Source: Thiotrichales bacterium 19S9-11 (GTDB lineage Bacteria > Pseudomonadota > Gammaproteobacteria > Francisellales > Francisellaceae). Taken from it: DNA of 64,000 nucleotides. The notes under the pieces were generated by a model that saw only the letters and a list, made by a program, of their open reading frames with translations, was not told the DNA's origin and did not search any database. How positions within the stretch are numbered: the stretch's first letter is position 1; the number at the start of each line of letters is the position of its first letter. The translations under genes were made by a program, and so were the position numbers. Shown piece by piece: positions 8,355 to 17,841 of the stretch. The DNA lies in NCBI GenBank assembly GCA_021713395.1, contig JAKJJT010000001.1, positions 310,001 through 374,000 on the forward strand, in the 5' to 3' direction.

Positions 8355-8975
8355 TCATGCATTGGTTGATTTCGCACAAGCAATAAATTTTCTAACTAAA
8401 TTCAAATCCTTAATGCCAGGTATCTTTTCTATGCCACTTGAGACATCAACCGCATCTGGGTTGATTTTTTCAATGGCAGTTGTAATGTTTTTGGTATTTA
8501 AGCCACCAGCAAGGATAATTGGTTTATTTCTTTTATCTGGAATAAGCGACCAGTCAAAGCGATTGCCTGTACCACCGTATTCACTACCTTCTCTATGATC
8601 AAGTAATAAGGCTTGTGCATTAGGGAAGTAATTACAAGCATCACTAAAGTCTTGTTGTTCTTTTAAGTGAATTGCTTTAATAAAGGGGCGTTTAAATGAC
8701 AGACAGAAATCATTTGTTTCATTACCATGAAACTGTGATAAGTTTAAAGGTACTTGATCTAGCACTTGATTAACTTCATCTTTACTCTGGTTCACAAACA
8801 AACCAACACTTTGAATAAAGGGGGGTAAATTTTGGATGATTTTTTTCGCATCTAAGGGCTCAATAAAGCGTTTACTTTTTTTATAAAAAATAAAGCCTAA
8901 AGCATCAGCACCACACTTAGCAGCAAATAAAGCATCATCTAAATTGGTGATGCCACAAATTTTTACGCGAACCAT
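8355..8975 (-). CDS. trpF: Phosphoribosylanthranilate isomerase TrpF
   Basis: 206-aa TIM-barrel enzyme converting N-(5-phosphoribosyl)anthranilate to CdRP in tryptophan synthesis. The N-terminal 'KICGITN' carries the family's catalytic Cys, followed by 'ADALGFIFYKKSKRFI', 'VGLFVN', 'LSQFHGNE', and the phosphate-binding 'ILAGGLN' and 'DVSSGIE' with the C-terminal 'PGIKD' segment. Length is normal. No other trp gene is in the window, so TrpF is separated from its pathway here. It lies 69 nt downstream of the orphan 484-aa gene on the same strand. Confidence 0.96.
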   Translation of the reverse strand: MVRVKICGITNLDDALFAAKCGADALGFIFYKKSKRFIEPLDAKKIIQNLPPFIQSVGLFVNQSKDEVNQVLDQVPLNLSQFHGNETNDFCLSFKRPFIKAIHLKEQQDFSDACNYFPNAQALLLDHREGSEYGGTGNRFDWSLIPDKRNKPIILAGGLNTKNITTAIEKINPDAVDVSSGIEKIPGIKDLNLVRKFIACAKSTNA

Positions 8976-9044
8976 AAGTATTTTAAGTATCCGTTCTATT
9001 TATCGCACGTTTATTTTAGTTTGCCATAAATTACTTTAAAAGTA

Positions 9045-10499
9045 TTATTTAAGTTCAAAAGCATCCATTATTCTTTTTTTCTTCTTTATTCGGTTATCAG
9101 GATCAGATGCTTTAGAAAATGGCTTTTCCGGATCTTTGGGAGTTTCTTTTTTATCGACTGTGGGATAAGTATTAATATCATTAGGTAATACTCTAATTGC
9201 ACTTTTTCTTTCTTTTTTCTCTTTTTTCTTTTCTTTTTTGCTTGTTCTACTATTTTCAGGATCTAGAAAGACTATATTTTCGTCGCCAGGATTAGGTGTA
9301 TTGTCTTCTAATTCAAGACCATCTGCTTGAAAAGCTATAGATTTACATATGTAGTCAATGACACTTTTTTTGATTTCAGGTTTTTCAAATGATTCAAGTT
9401 GACTGAAACTTGGCATAGATAGACTATTTATTTGTTTGTTTTGCTCACTATTTTTTATTTCCTGATGGGGCATTGCTTCTTCAATGCGTTTTCTAATCTC
9501 TTTTTCTAAGTTTGGTATTTTAGATATTTCCCCGTATGAGTAATCTCTGTCTTGCTGAATAAACTGCTCTGTTAAAATCAGCGTTTTATTAATAATTAAA
9601 TCAAGCTTATTAAACTCATCTTTATATTGATCTAACTCTGGACCATTAAATAATAATGGTACGAGTTCTGCTAGAGTCTCTTTCATCGCGTTTATGGCCA
9701 TATTAAATCGTTGAACTCTGTGCGCCATATATGGCAATATGTTATTATTAATTGCGTCTTTTTCTTTTTGAGAGGGATTTGTTCGTTCTATGTACCTTGT
9801 TTTTACAAGATAATCAATGGGCTTTTTAAAGCATAGGCTTAAGTATGAATATAAAAGTACGTCTTTAAATATACTATCATTAAAAACAGCACGATAAATG
9901 TTTCGGATGGCATTATATGCACTTGAAAAAGTTTTTTTATGATCAATTAACCCATCTTCCTTATATTGGACATGAATATTTTTAGTGGGTATTTTAACGA
10001 ATGCTTCTTGGCTAAAAGTATCGAATAGTTTGATTAACATATCGTATAGAGGAGTATAATCATACCAGTCGAACATGTTTGAGGGTTTAAGTATTTCCTC
10101 TTTATTTTTTTGAAATTTTTCGGATAGTTGATAGAATTGTGCTTTAAGTGAATTTTCTGGAAACTTAATATTAGACTCGAGTCTTTGCTGTTGCTTGATT
10201 AAGTCATTTTTTTTAAATGGATCCATGGGGAAAAGGTCGGTTAATTTGGCAAAAAAATGATTCAAAAGTTTTTGAGCTTTTTGGGCTGTTTTGTCAGATA
10301 TTTCTTTTTTAGTCTTTTCTAGCATACTAATTCGATGTTGTATGCTCTGTGAATTAACGTCTTCTCCAGAAGTGATTTTTATTTGTTGGATAATGTCATA
10401 ATGTGCTTTTTTAGCACTGTAGTCTGGTTTTACTTTTTGTTCTTCTTTTTTATCTTTTCCCTTATCATCTTCGACTTTTTTTTCATCTAATTCAGGCAT
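9045..10499 (-). CDS. Orphan lysine-rich, probably coiled-coil protein
   Basis: 484 residues, unrecognised. There is no signal peptide or membrane helix. The N-terminus (residues 1-35) is almost entirely charged ('KKVEDDKGKDKKEEQKVK'), the middle is long, helical-looking and rich in K/E/Q/N, and the C-terminus has two basic clusters ('KKEKKKEKKERK' near residue 420 and 'RIKKKKRIMDAFELK' at the very end). A near-perfect Shine-Dalgarno (AAGGAGGT on the minus strand) precedes ATG 10499, so it is well translated if transcribed. Large hydrophilic orphan proteins like this occur among secreted effectors of intracellular gammaproteobacteria, but nothing here proves secretion. It stands alone beside trpF. 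Confidence 0.72.
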   Translation of the reverse strand: MPELDEKKVEDDKGKDKKEEQKVKPDYSAKKAHYDIIQQIKITSGEDVNSQSIQHRISMLEKTKKEISDKTAQKAQKLLNHFFAKLTDLFPMDPFKKNDLIKQQQRLESNIKFPENSLKAQFYQLSEKFQKNKEEILKPSNMFDWYDYTPLYDMLIKLFDTFSQEAFVKIPTKNIHVQYKEDGLIDHKKTFSSAYNAIRNIYRAVFNDSIFKDVLLYSYLSLCFKKPIDYLVKTRYIERTNPSQKEKDAINNNILPYMAHRVQRFNMAINAMKETLAELVPLLFNGPELDQYKDEFNKLDLIINKTLILTEQFIQQDRDYSYGEISKIPNLEKEIRKRIEEAMPHQEIKNSEQNKQINSLSMPSFSQLESFEKPEIKKSVIDYICKSIAFQADGLELEDNTPNPGDENIVFLDPENSRTSKKEKKKEKKERKSAIRVLPNDINTYPTVDKKETPKDPEKPFSKASDPDNRIKKKKRIMDAFELK

Positions 10500-10694
10500 G
10501 ATTTTTACCTCCTTATAATTACTTGATAATCCATATCATAGATATAATTTAATTAAGATATTCTTTATCTTTTTCCAATGATCATAAATTATTGTATGGG
10601 CTTACTGTATTTCATGTCTAATGCTGTTTTATTACAGAATTTATGACGAATTTAGATTAGAATAAAAGGGATAAAAACAATGGTTTTGGTGTAA

Positions 10695-12080
10695 ATGGTT
10701 ACAATTAAAAGGCGGGTTATTCAATATTTTATATTTTTTCTTATGCTTTCGTTTGTGAGTCAGGCAAGTGCAACGTATCAATTAATTACTACACCAAAAG
10801 AGCGTCAGTTAGGTGACGAAATTTTACGTCAAATCAGCTATCAAACACCCATTTTAGATGATTTATTATGGCAAAGTTATCTTAATAGGTTAGGTAATTA
10901 TTTGGTAGGTTTTTCATCAGATCCAACTTCAAGTATTCGTTTTTTTGTTGCAAAGTCAGATCAGATTAATGCCTTTGCATTACCTGGCGGCATTATTGTT
11001 ATTAATAGTGCTTTAATTTTAAATACAGAAAACGAAGCGCAATTAGCGGCAGTCTTATCACATGAAATAGCTCATGTGATACAGCAGCACTTTATGCGAA
11101 TTTATCAAGCGTACTATCAGCAATTAACAATTAATGCAGCAGCGATTATTGCATCAATTTTAGTGGGTGGGCTAATTTCACCAGAACTTGCTCAAGCAGG
11201 TGTTTTTGGCTCCGTTGCAGCGACACAGCAAAATCTTATTAGTTATACCAGAGCACATGAATATGAAGCAGATCGTATTGGTCGTCAGATTTTAATTAAG
11301 GCAGGTTACCCACAATCAGCAATGCGTGATTTTCTAGGACAGTTACCTCGTGTTAGTTACCATAAAGCACTTGAACCACTATTGACTCACCCAGTAACAG
11401 AAAAGCGTCAAGCTGAGACGATTAGCCTAAACCCAGTTAAAGGTAAAGATAATATTATTGAAACACAAAAAAATTATGATTTATTAAAAATAAATCTTCA
11501 AGTGATGGTTTCTGATAAGCGTAAAGAAATAAAAGGTATCCGATCACAAATTATGAAAGATAATTATAAGTTTGGCTTAACTGAGTTAAAGCAAAAAAGT
11601 AGCTTAAAGGCGATTAAGTATTTATCACTGGCATGGGAAGAATCAGATGAAAACCTTTTCATTGGTTTAGCCTATATTGAAGCACTAATTGACCAAGAAA
11701 GATTAGATCAAGCAAAGGTAATTATTGATATATTATCTGATAAAAACCCATCGTCAATGGCACTAAAGTATAAATCAATTGAGTATTTGATTGCATCAAA
11801 TCAGTTAGAAAAAGCACGCTGGCAGTTATATGATATGATTAATAATGTGCCTTCTTACTATAAAACTTATCAGCAGTTAGCACTTGTTTATAAGTTATTA
11901 GGAGATGTTGGGCTCATGCATTTTTATTTAGCAGAATACTACTACTATCAAGGCCAGCTTGGTTATGCTGTTGCCCAACTAAAACTTGCGAAAGAAAAAT
12001 TAAATACAGATTCACGCTATTATAAAGAAGCCCAAGTAAAAGAAGAAAAATGGCAGGCTTATCTTTTAGAAGGATCTTAG
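10695..12080 (+). CDS. bepA: BepA-like periplasmic M48 metalloprotease with TPR domain
   Basis: 461-aa exported zinc protease resembling BepA/YfgC, which handles misassembled outer-membrane proteins at the BAM and LPS-transport machinery. There is an N-terminal signal peptide (basic residues, a hydrophobic run, cut near SQASA). The peptidase motif HEIAH is at residues 123-127 and the downstream 'EYEADRIG' provides the third zinc ligand around E191. The C-terminal half (~300-455) is helical TPR-like. Start ATG 10695 lacks a clear Shine-Dalgarno, but an upstream ATG reads straight into a stop. The closest family name is inferred from architecture. Confidence 0.88.
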   Translation: MVTIKRRVIQYFIFFLMLSFVSQASATYQLITTPKERQLGDEILRQISYQTPILDDLLWQSYLNRLGNYLVGFSSDPTSSIRFFVAKSDQINAFALPGGIIVINSALILNTENEAQLAAVLSHEIAHVIQQHFMRIYQAYYQQLTINAAAIIASILVGGLISPELAQAGVFGSVAATQQNLISYTRAHEYEADRIGRQILIKAGYPQSAMRDFLGQLPRVSYHKALEPLLTHPVTEKRQAETISLNPVKGKDNIIETQKNYDLLKINLQVMVSDKRKEIKGIRSQIMKDNYKFGLTELKQKSSLKAIKYLSLAWEESDENLFIGLAYIEALIDQERLDQAKVIIDILSDKNPSSMALKYKSIEYLIASNQLEKARWQLYDMINNVPSYYKTYQQLALVYKLLGDVGLMHFYLAEYYYYQGQLGYAVAQLKLAKEKLNTDSRYYKEAQVKEEKWQAYLLEGS

Positions 12081-12121
12081 GTATTCTTATTATCTTTTCA
12101 TTAATTGCATTCGCTATTTAA
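12050..12121 (+). CDS. Possible tiny membrane ORF
   Basis: A 23-codon ATG-initiated frame overlaps the last 31 nt of the BepA-like gene in another frame. It encodes a basic start (MAGLSFRR) and one continuous hydrophobic stretch ending in Phe-Ala-Ile. A weak AGAAGA lies just upstream. Composition fits a single-span micropeptide, but a frame this short could easily arise by chance. Confidence 0.2.
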   Translation: MAGLSFRRILGILIIFSLIAFAI

Positions 12122-12169
12122 TCAGGTTAGACTCTTTTCTGAACGTTAAAGGGATTTTGGGAGAGTTTC

Positions 12170-13237
12170 ATGGTAACACTTTTATCCGTTGAGGCATTAA
12201 CAGAGCTTGTAAAACGACATAGTTTAAATGCGTTTTTTCTCGATTTAATCGATTATTTAAAAGCAGATTTTGCGCGTTGGCATGACTTTGATAAAATGCC
12301 AAGGCCTGCATTTCACGTGCCAGGTGGGGTAATTGAACTAATGCCCATTAGTGATCAAGAATATTTTAGTTTTAAATATGTTAATGGCCATCCTAATAAT
12401 CCCTTATCAAATAAACAGACAGTAATTGCAACTGGACAATTATCTAAAGTTAAAGATGGTTACCCAGTTTTAATGACAGAAATGACATTATTAACAGCAT
12501 TAAGGACAGCCGCAACTGCTGCTATTGCATCTGATTTATTAGCTAGAAAAGACTCAACGGTATTAACACTAATAGGAACAGGTGCTCAGAGTGACTTTCA
12601 GGTTTTGGCTCATCGTTTAATTAGAGATATACAAACAGTTCGTTATTATGATACAGATGAAAAAGCAATGGATCGCTTTGAGCGCAATATGGCATCTTAC
12701 GGTTTTGAGTTGATTCGTTGTAAAGATCATGAAGATGCCGTTAAAGGCGCCGATATTATAACGGTATGCACGGCATGTAAAAAGCATGTTGATGTCATTA
12801 AGGATCAATGGATTAAACCTGGTATGCATATAAATGGCTTAGGAGGTGACTGTCCTGGTAAGACAGAATTAGAACTAAGTATCTTAGAGCGGACAAAGAC
12901 TGTGGTAGAATATTTTGATCAATCATTTATTGAAGGTGAGATTCAGCGTTATTCATTAGATGAAGCGAAAGTGCATGTGTATGCAGAATTATGGGAAATT
13001 ATCACAAACCAAAAAGAAGGGCGCATATCAGATGATGAAATTACACTATTTGATTCAGTCGGTATTGCATTAGAGGATTTTTCTGCATTAAGATTAACTT
13101 ATCAATTATCACAAGACTATCAAATTGGTGAAATCATTAATATGGTGCCGCCATTAGAGGATCCAAAAGATCTATTTTCAGTCTTTAAAAATGCAAATAT
13201 TTCTGCAAACATACCAAAAAAAGTCACAATTATTTAA
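12170..13237 (+). CDS. Ornithine cyclodeaminase
   Basis: 355-aa member of the ornithine cyclodeaminase / mu-crystallin family, expected to convert L-ornithine to L-proline and ammonia with bound NAD. Family segments include 'MPISDQEYFSFKYVNGHPNN' near residues 60-80 (substrate lysine region), 'TALRTAATAAIASDLLA', the Rossmann motif 'LIGTGAQSDFQ' around residue 126, and 'GLGGDCPGKTEL'. It matches the longer ~350-aa Ocd subgroup rather than the ~320-aa alanine-dehydrogenase-like one. GGGAGAG lies 6-10 nt before ATG 12170. It stands alone between bepA and rpsA. Confidence 0.9.
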   Translation: MVTLLSVEALTELVKRHSLNAFFLDLIDYLKADFARWHDFDKMPRPAFHVPGGVIELMPISDQEYFSFKYVNGHPNNPLSNKQTVIATGQLSKVKDGYPVLMTEMTLLTALRTAATAAIASDLLARKDSTVLTLIGTGAQSDFQVLAHRLIRDIQTVRYYDTDEKAMDRFERNMASYGFELIRCKDHEDAVKGADIITVCTACKKHVDVIKDQWIKPGMHINGLGGDCPGKTELELSILERTKTVVEYFDQSFIEGEIQRYSLDEAKVHVYAELWEIITNQKEGRISDDEITLFDSVGIALEDFSALRLTYQLSQDYQIGEIINMVPPLEDPKDLFSVFKNANISANIPKKVTII

Positions 13238-13319
13238 ATAATTTTGCTCTTTTTTGTTCAAAACATAGCAAATTTCTTTTTTTTTCGATAAAATACTTCT
13301 GCTTTAATACTATAGAGTA

Positions 13320-13389
13320 GCCTTTTTATACCGGTGAAAAGGGGTTATTTAAGTTAAATCAGACATCGGCGAAAACTAGGAAAACATAT
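13320..13389 (+). promoter_or_regulatory. rpsA leader with hairpin
   Basis: The 5' leader of rpsA contains CCTTTT and AAAAGG arms (about 13321-13344) around an ATACCGGT-containing loop, followed by an A-rich stretch and a modest AGGA about 8 nt before ATG 13390. In E. coli rpsA is autoregulated through a folded leader. A similar role here is inference. A TAAAAT hexamer near 13289 could be its -10 box but I see no convincing -35. Confidence 0.4.
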
Positions 13390-15063
13390 ATGAGTGAATC
13401 ATTTAAGTCGCTATTTGAAGCGTCTTTAAAAGAAACTGAAATGCGTGTTGGTCATACTATGACTGGTACGATTGTTGCAATTGATAAAGAGTTTGTTTGG
13501 GTTGATGCAGGCCTGAAATCTGAATCTGTTGTGCCAATTGAGCAATTTAAAAACAGAGATAATGAAGTAGAAGTTAAAGTTGGTGATGAAGTTGAAGTCG
13601 TATTAGATGCGATTGATAACACATGGGGAGCAACTAAGCTTTCACGTGAAAAAGCGAAGCGCCAGCAAGTATGGAGAGAACTTGAGAAATCTTGTGAAGA
13701 CGAAGAAATCGTTCAGGGCCGTATTGTTAACCATGTTCGTGGTGGTTACACAGTTGAAGTAAATGGCCTTAAAGCGTTCTTACCTGGTTCATTGATTGAT
13801 GTTCGTCCACTTCGTGACATTAGTCACTTAGAAGATAAAGATATTGATATTCGCATTATTAAATTAGATGCGAAGCGTAATAATATTGTTGTTTCTCGTC
13901 GTGCAGTGATTGAATCTGAAACTCAAGAAGAAAGAGATGAGCTACTAGCACGTCTACAAGAAGGTACAGTGACTAAAGGTATTGTTAAAAACATTACTGA
14001 CTTTGGTGCCTTTATTGATCTTGGTGGTATCGATGGCTTATTACATATTACTGATATGTCATGGTCACGTATTAAGCACCCAAGTGATATGTTAGCAATT
14101 GGTGATGAAATTGATGTTAAAGTTATCAAGTTTGACCAAGAGAAAAACCGTATTTCACTAGGTATTAAGCAACTAGGCGAAGACCCTTGGCAGCAAGTTG
14201 TTGATAGTTTACCAGTTGGTAAAGTTATTTCAGGTACTGTCACAAATATTGCTGATTATGGTTGCTTTATCAAACTAGGTGAAGGTATCGAAGGTTTGGT
14301 TCATACTTCTGAAATGGATTGGACTAACAAAAATGCAAATCCTCATAAACTAGTTACTTTAGGCCAAGAAGTTGAAGTGATGGTTCTAGAAGTTGATGCC
14401 AGCCGCCATCGTATTTCACTTGGTATTAAGCAATGCCAAGAAAATCCTTGGAAATCTTATGCAGATAAGTGTAATGCAGGTGATCATGTTAAAGGTAGCA
14501 TTCGCTCAATTACTGACTTTGGTATCTTTGTTGGCCTTGAAGGCGGTATTGATGGCCTTGTACATATCTCTGATATTTCTTGGAATAAGTCAGGTGAAGA
14601 AGCAATCAAATCATATCAAAAAGGTGATGAGATAGAAGTTGTTCTATTATCTGTTGATGTTGAGCGTGAGCGTATTGCACTAGGTGTTAAGCAATTAGAA
14701 TCAGATCCTTTTGATCAATTTTCATCAGAGCATGAAAAAGGTTCAATTGTTAAAGGTAGTGTAACAAGTGTTCAGCAAAATGGTGCTGTTGTTGACTTAG
14801 GTCAGGAAATTGAAGGCTTTATCCGTGTTGCTGATTTATCACGTGAGCATGTTGAAGATGCGCGTCATGTCTTAAAAACAGGTGATGAAGTTGAAGCTAA
14901 AATTGTTGGTCTTGATCCTAAGCGCCGTAGCATTAGCTTATCAATTAGAGCATTATCTGATGATCAAGATAAGAAAGCTCGTGCTAACTACAAGCAACAA
15001 CAAGAGCAAATGTCTCCAACAACCATTGGTGACTTAATTAAAGAAAAACTAAAAGGTGAATAA
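13390..15063 (+). CDS. rpsA: 30S ribosomal protein S1
   Basis: 557-aa RNA-binding ribosomal protein needed for translation initiation on structured mRNAs. Six OB-fold S1 domains are evident: repeated pattern G.V..I..FG.FV.L..G..GL(V/L)H.S.(M/I)SW, for example '[24 protein letters not shown]' in domain 3 and near-copies in domains 4 and 5. Length equals the E. coli protein. Codon use looks optimised compared with the neighbouring accessory genes, as expected for high expression. A strong intrinsic terminator follows at 15102-15147. Confidence 0.98.
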   Translation: MSESFKSLFEASLKETEMRVGHTMTGTIVAIDKEFVWVDAGLKSESVVPIEQFKNRDNEVEVKVGDEVEVVLDAIDNTWGATKLSREKAKRQQVWRELEKSCEDEEIVQGRIVNHVRGGYTVEVNGLKAFLPGSLIDVRPLRDISHLEDKDIDIRIIKLDAKRNNIVVSRRAVIESETQEERDELLARLQEGTVTKGIVKNITDFGAFIDLGGIDGLLHITDMSWSRIKHPSDMLAIGDEIDVKVIKFDQEKNRISLGIKQLGEDPWQQVVDSLPVGKVISGTVTNIADYGCFIKLGEGIEGLVHTSEMDWTNKNANPHKLVTLGQEVEVMVLEVDASRHRISLGIKQCQENPWKSYADKCNAGDHVKGSIRSITDFGIFVGLEGGIDGLVHISDISWNKSGEEAIKSYQKGDEIEVVLLSVDVERERIALGVKQLESDPFDQFSSEHEKGSIVKGSVTSVQQNGAVVDLGQEIEGFIRVADLSREHVEDARHVLKTGDEVEAKIVGLDPKRRSISLSIRALSDDQDKKARANYKQQQEQMSPTTIGDLIKEKLKGE

Positions 15064-15101
15064 TCTTATCTTTTAGTTTCTTTATATTATTTAAACTTTA
15101 G

Positions 15102-15147
15102 AAAAGCGATCTTATGGGATAACCTATAACGATCGCTTTTTTGTTTT
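15102..15147 (+). terminator. Intrinsic terminator of rpsA
   Basis: AAAAGCGATC (15102-15111) pairs perfectly with GATCGCTTTT (15131-15140), with a further partial stem inside the loop, and runs into a T-rich tail. The 10-bp GC-containing stem followed by T residues is a classic rho-independent terminator, 38 nt after the rpsA stop. Confidence 0.88.
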
Positions 15148-15161
15148 TAAGGAAGAATGCC

Positions 15162-15623
15162 ATGAAAAATAGTCTATTACTTATCGGGTTTATTTTTGTT
15201 ATCTTAAGCTTAGGCTTTATGAGTGGTTATGTAACATCAGCTGAAATTAATAGTTGGTATGCAAGTTTAAACCATCCAGTTATTTCACCACCTAACTGGG
15301 TGTTTGCACCTGCATGGACAGTTATTTATTTATTGATTGCAATTGCAGGGTGGCTTGTTTTTAGACTTGAGAAACTAAAAGGTAAAGTACTTACCATTTT
15401 CATCTTGCAGATGATTTTAAATTATTTATGGACGTTTATTTTCTTTGGGTTACATCAGGTAGGTTTTGCATTAATTGAGATGAGTGCTTTGTGGTGTTTA
15501 ATTCTATGGAATATTAAATTATTTTATCAACAAAGTAAGCTTGCTTCTTATCTTATGTATCCCTATATAGTATGGGTTAGCTATGCCTTGGTTTTGAATT
15601 TTTCTTATTGGTTAATTAACTAA
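15162..15623 (+). CDS. tspO: TspO/MBR family tryptophan-rich sensory protein
   Basis: 153-aa five-helix membrane protein of the translocator protein family, which binds porphyrins and related ligands. Diagnostic motifs are 'SWYASLNHPVISPPNWVFAPAW' near residues 31-55 and 'LNYLWTFIFFGLHQVG' near 85-100. ATG 15162 is chosen because AAGGAAG lies just upstream (15149-15155); starting earlier at 15141 would put the start inside the rpsA terminator. Role in this organism unknown; known homologues link to tetrapyrrole handling and oxidative stress. Confidence 0.93.
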   Translation: MKNSLLLIGFIFVILSLGFMSGYVTSAEINSWYASLNHPVISPPNWVFAPAWTVIYLLIAIAGWLVFRLEKLKGKVLTIFILQMILNYLWTFIFFGLHQVGFALIEMSALWCLILWNIKLFYQQSKLASYLMYPYIVWVSYALVLNFSYWLIN

Positions 15624-15690
15624 ACTTGGTATATAAGTGAAAAATGGCAAAAGATCTATATTTAATTCTTCATAGGGAAAATGTTAGATA

Positions 15691-16749
15691 TTATTTATAT
15701 TTAGGCCATATTAATAGATGAACCAATACTAAAGAAAATATACCAATAAAAATACCAGATAAACGCATCATGGCTGGAACAATACTTGTCGTTACAATGT
15801 CATTTTGAATAAGAGTTATAATAAATGCTACATTAGCTTGGATTCCAAGATAAGAATATTTTTTACTTGTTAAGGTTATATATGAAAAGATACTAGATCC
15901 GATAAATAACACAATTAAAAGAAATATGATATTAAGCTGAAGCTTATATAAACACAGAAGCCCAGTTGCGCCTCCTAAAAAACAACCTAAAAATCTATTT
16001 TTTGCGTTATGTAAAACCGTAGAAATATTATGTTCTTCACTTTTGGGCTGTGCTACGGCTAAGGCACTAATAATACCTTGTAGGCCTCCAGGAGATGCAG
16101 TAAACATCCAAATGAATAGTGCTAATATAACGCCTAAGCCATTTTTAATAGACTCTTTCATAATGGATAGATTCTTTTCAGATCTGAAAATCTTTTGACT
16201 ATTTGATATTGAAAGTTTTTCTTGTGATGGTGATATTTTATCACTTTCAATGGTTTGCCTAGCACTTTTACTAAACATAATTAATATCACAATACTTGCA
16301 ACTATAACACCAGTACAAACTTCGGTAGATCGCCAAAAAGCAATATAATAAATATTATCAATATCATTAATAATACTAGCACTAACCATAAAATAAGTGG
16401 CTGCACCTAATATTAATGCATACTTATAATTTGTATAGTAAGTTAAATACTGACTAATTGTATAAATAAAAAAAGACCAAATAATAAATGCATAAAAATC
16501 ATTAACAGTAATGCTTGCTATAAATAAACCTAATGCAGCTCCTGCTATGGTCCCAATAATTCGTAATAACCCTTTATTAAGGGTAATCGTTACACCAGGC
16601 GCACAGATTGCAACCACACTAATTGCAGACCAGTATGGTGCATCTAAATGAAGTAATAATACAATATAGACGGCTAAAGATGCAGATAGGCCAGTTGCTA
16701 TACTATATAATTTTTTTTCATGTTTAATATATGTATTACTTGATATCAT
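15691..16749 (-). CDS. FUSC-family membrane protein, half-length AaeB-like
   Basis: 352-aa inner-membrane protein of the fusaric-acid-resistance / aromatic acid exporter group. Two blocks of hydrophobic helices (about residues 18-160 and 205-350) flank a hydrophilic segment near 165-200. 'ISVVAICAPGVTITLNKGLLRIIGTIAGAALG' is typical of the first FUSC repeat. AaeB-type proteins are usually ~650 aa, so this is about half size. It overlaps the upstream HlyD-family gene by 4 nt, so the two make one operon and probably one efflux unit. The region shows many ATA isoleucine codons and looks more AT-rich than its neighbours, which may reflect transfer. Substrate unknown. Confidence 0.82.
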   Translation of the reverse strand: MISSNTYIKHEKKLYSIATGLSASLAVYIVLLLHLDAPYWSAISVVAICAPGVTITLNKGLLRIIGTIAGAALGLFIASITVNDFYAFIIWSFFIYTISQYLTYYTNYKYALILGAATYFMVSASIINDIDNIYYIAFWRSTEVCTGVIVASIVILIMFSKSARQTIESDKISPSQEKLSISNSQKIFRSEKNLSIMKESIKNGLGVILALFIWMFTASPGGLQGIISALAVAQPKSEEHNISTVLHNAKNRFLGCFLGGATGLLCLYKLQLNIIFLLIVLFIGSSIFSYITLTSKKYSYLGIQANVAFIITLIQNDIVTTSIVPAMMRLSGIFIGIFSLVLVHLLIWPKYK

Positions 16750-17789
16750 TTTGTAGTATCTATCTGTTGTTTATCTAAAATTTCAACTGTAGCATTACCA
16801 CCGACTCTTAATGCCGTAGAACTATCAAGACTTGTTAACTTAACCCAAACTGGAAATCTCTGGGCTAAACGTATCCAATATTCAGTTGCTTGAATATAAG
16901 GTAAAGTTGATGTTGCTTCATATGGTGAGCTTTCGCGTCGATTAATTCCCCAACCAATGCGATCAACATACCCATAAAATTTTTGATTTGGATACATATC
17001 GATTGTAACTTCAGCTTTATCCCCTATATGAATATGTCTAAGTACAGTTTCTCTAAACCTACCAACAATCCACCAAGTATTTGTTTCAATGATACCAAAT
17101 AAAGGTATAGCATCATTGATATAACTACCGGGTTGGGCTAATAAATTAACAACATAGCCATCGCTTGGTGATATGATTATGGTATGATCTAAATTATATT
17201 TTGCGAGATCATAATCAGCCTGAGCCTTATTTAATTCATTTTGGTTGGCTTTAGACTTTATAATTTCAAGATTATTCGTAGCTGAAACTACGGCTTGAAT
17301 AGTTTTTTCCAATGTGGTTTTAGCATTTATATAATCAACTTCTGGAGTAGCTTTATTTTGATATAACTTAGATATTCTTTTAAAGTGGTCATTAGCTTCA
17401 CTTTGATCAAGAGTCGCTTGTTTTAATTTAGCATTAGCTTCTTCAATCTGATGTTGAACCATTTGATATGATATTTTAACTTCATCATAATTAGCCTTTG
17501 CTTTGTTATAAGCATACTGAAATGGTTTAGGATCGATAGACAATATTTTATCGCCTTTTTTCACATAACCATAATCTTTAACATATATTTGTTCAATTTG
17601 ACCAGAGACTTCACTACTAACATTAATTGTATTTGCCCATGTGAATGCATAGTTAGTAGATGTGTTATAATAAAAATACCAATGATAAAAAATATATAAA
17701 ACTATTATAGTAATGATAATTAAAATTCGATGAATATATTTATTTTTAACTATTTTTTGTAGATCCCTCTTCATCAATAAAACGCTCAT
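16746..17789 (-). CDS. HlyD-family membrane fusion protein, AaeA/EmrA-like
   Basis: 347-aa periplasmic adaptor anchored by one N-terminal helix (about residues 19-36). The biotinyl-lipoyl-like part 'EVSGQIEQIYVKDYGYVKKGDKIL' is followed by a long coiled coil (residues ~80-195) with heptad-like K/A/E/N content, and then 'SPSDGYVVNLLAQPGSYI', the second lipoyl half. It should bridge the FUSC pump encoded downstream to an outer-membrane channel, which is not in this window. Two start codons are possible, ATG 17789 and ATG 17774, neither with a clear Shine-Dalgarno. The small DUF1656 (AaeX) gene that often starts such operons is absent. Confidence 0.88.
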   Translation of the reverse strand: MSVLLMKRDLQKIVKNKYIHRILIIITIIVLYIFYHWYFYYNTSTNYAFTWANTINVSSEVSGQIEQIYVKDYGYVKKGDKILSIDPKPFQYAYNKAKANYDEVKISYQMVQHQIEEANAKLKQATLDQSEANDHFKRISKLYQNKATPEVDYINAKTTLEKTIQAVVSATNNLEIIKSKANQNELNKAQADYDLAKYNLDHTIIISPSDGYVVNLLAQPGSYINDAIPLFGIIETNTWWIVGRFRETVLRHIHIGDKAEVTIDMYPNQKFYGYVDRIGWGINRRESSPYEATSTLPYIQATEYWIRLAQRFPVWVKLTSLDSSTALRVGGNATVEILDKQQIDTTK

Positions 17790-17841
17790 TTGTCATAAAA
17801 CTATTATAATACAGGTAAAATATTATAAGTTAAACCACTAG

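Noticed and set aside
13923-14243. A 106-codon open frame antisense to rpsA.
   Set aside because: It is a shadow of the highly biased S1 codons; serine/proline-rich, no start signal, no homology recognised.
15141-15161. Earlier TTG start for tspO.
   Set aside because: It falls inside the rpsA terminator and would place the Shine-Dalgarno within the gene.
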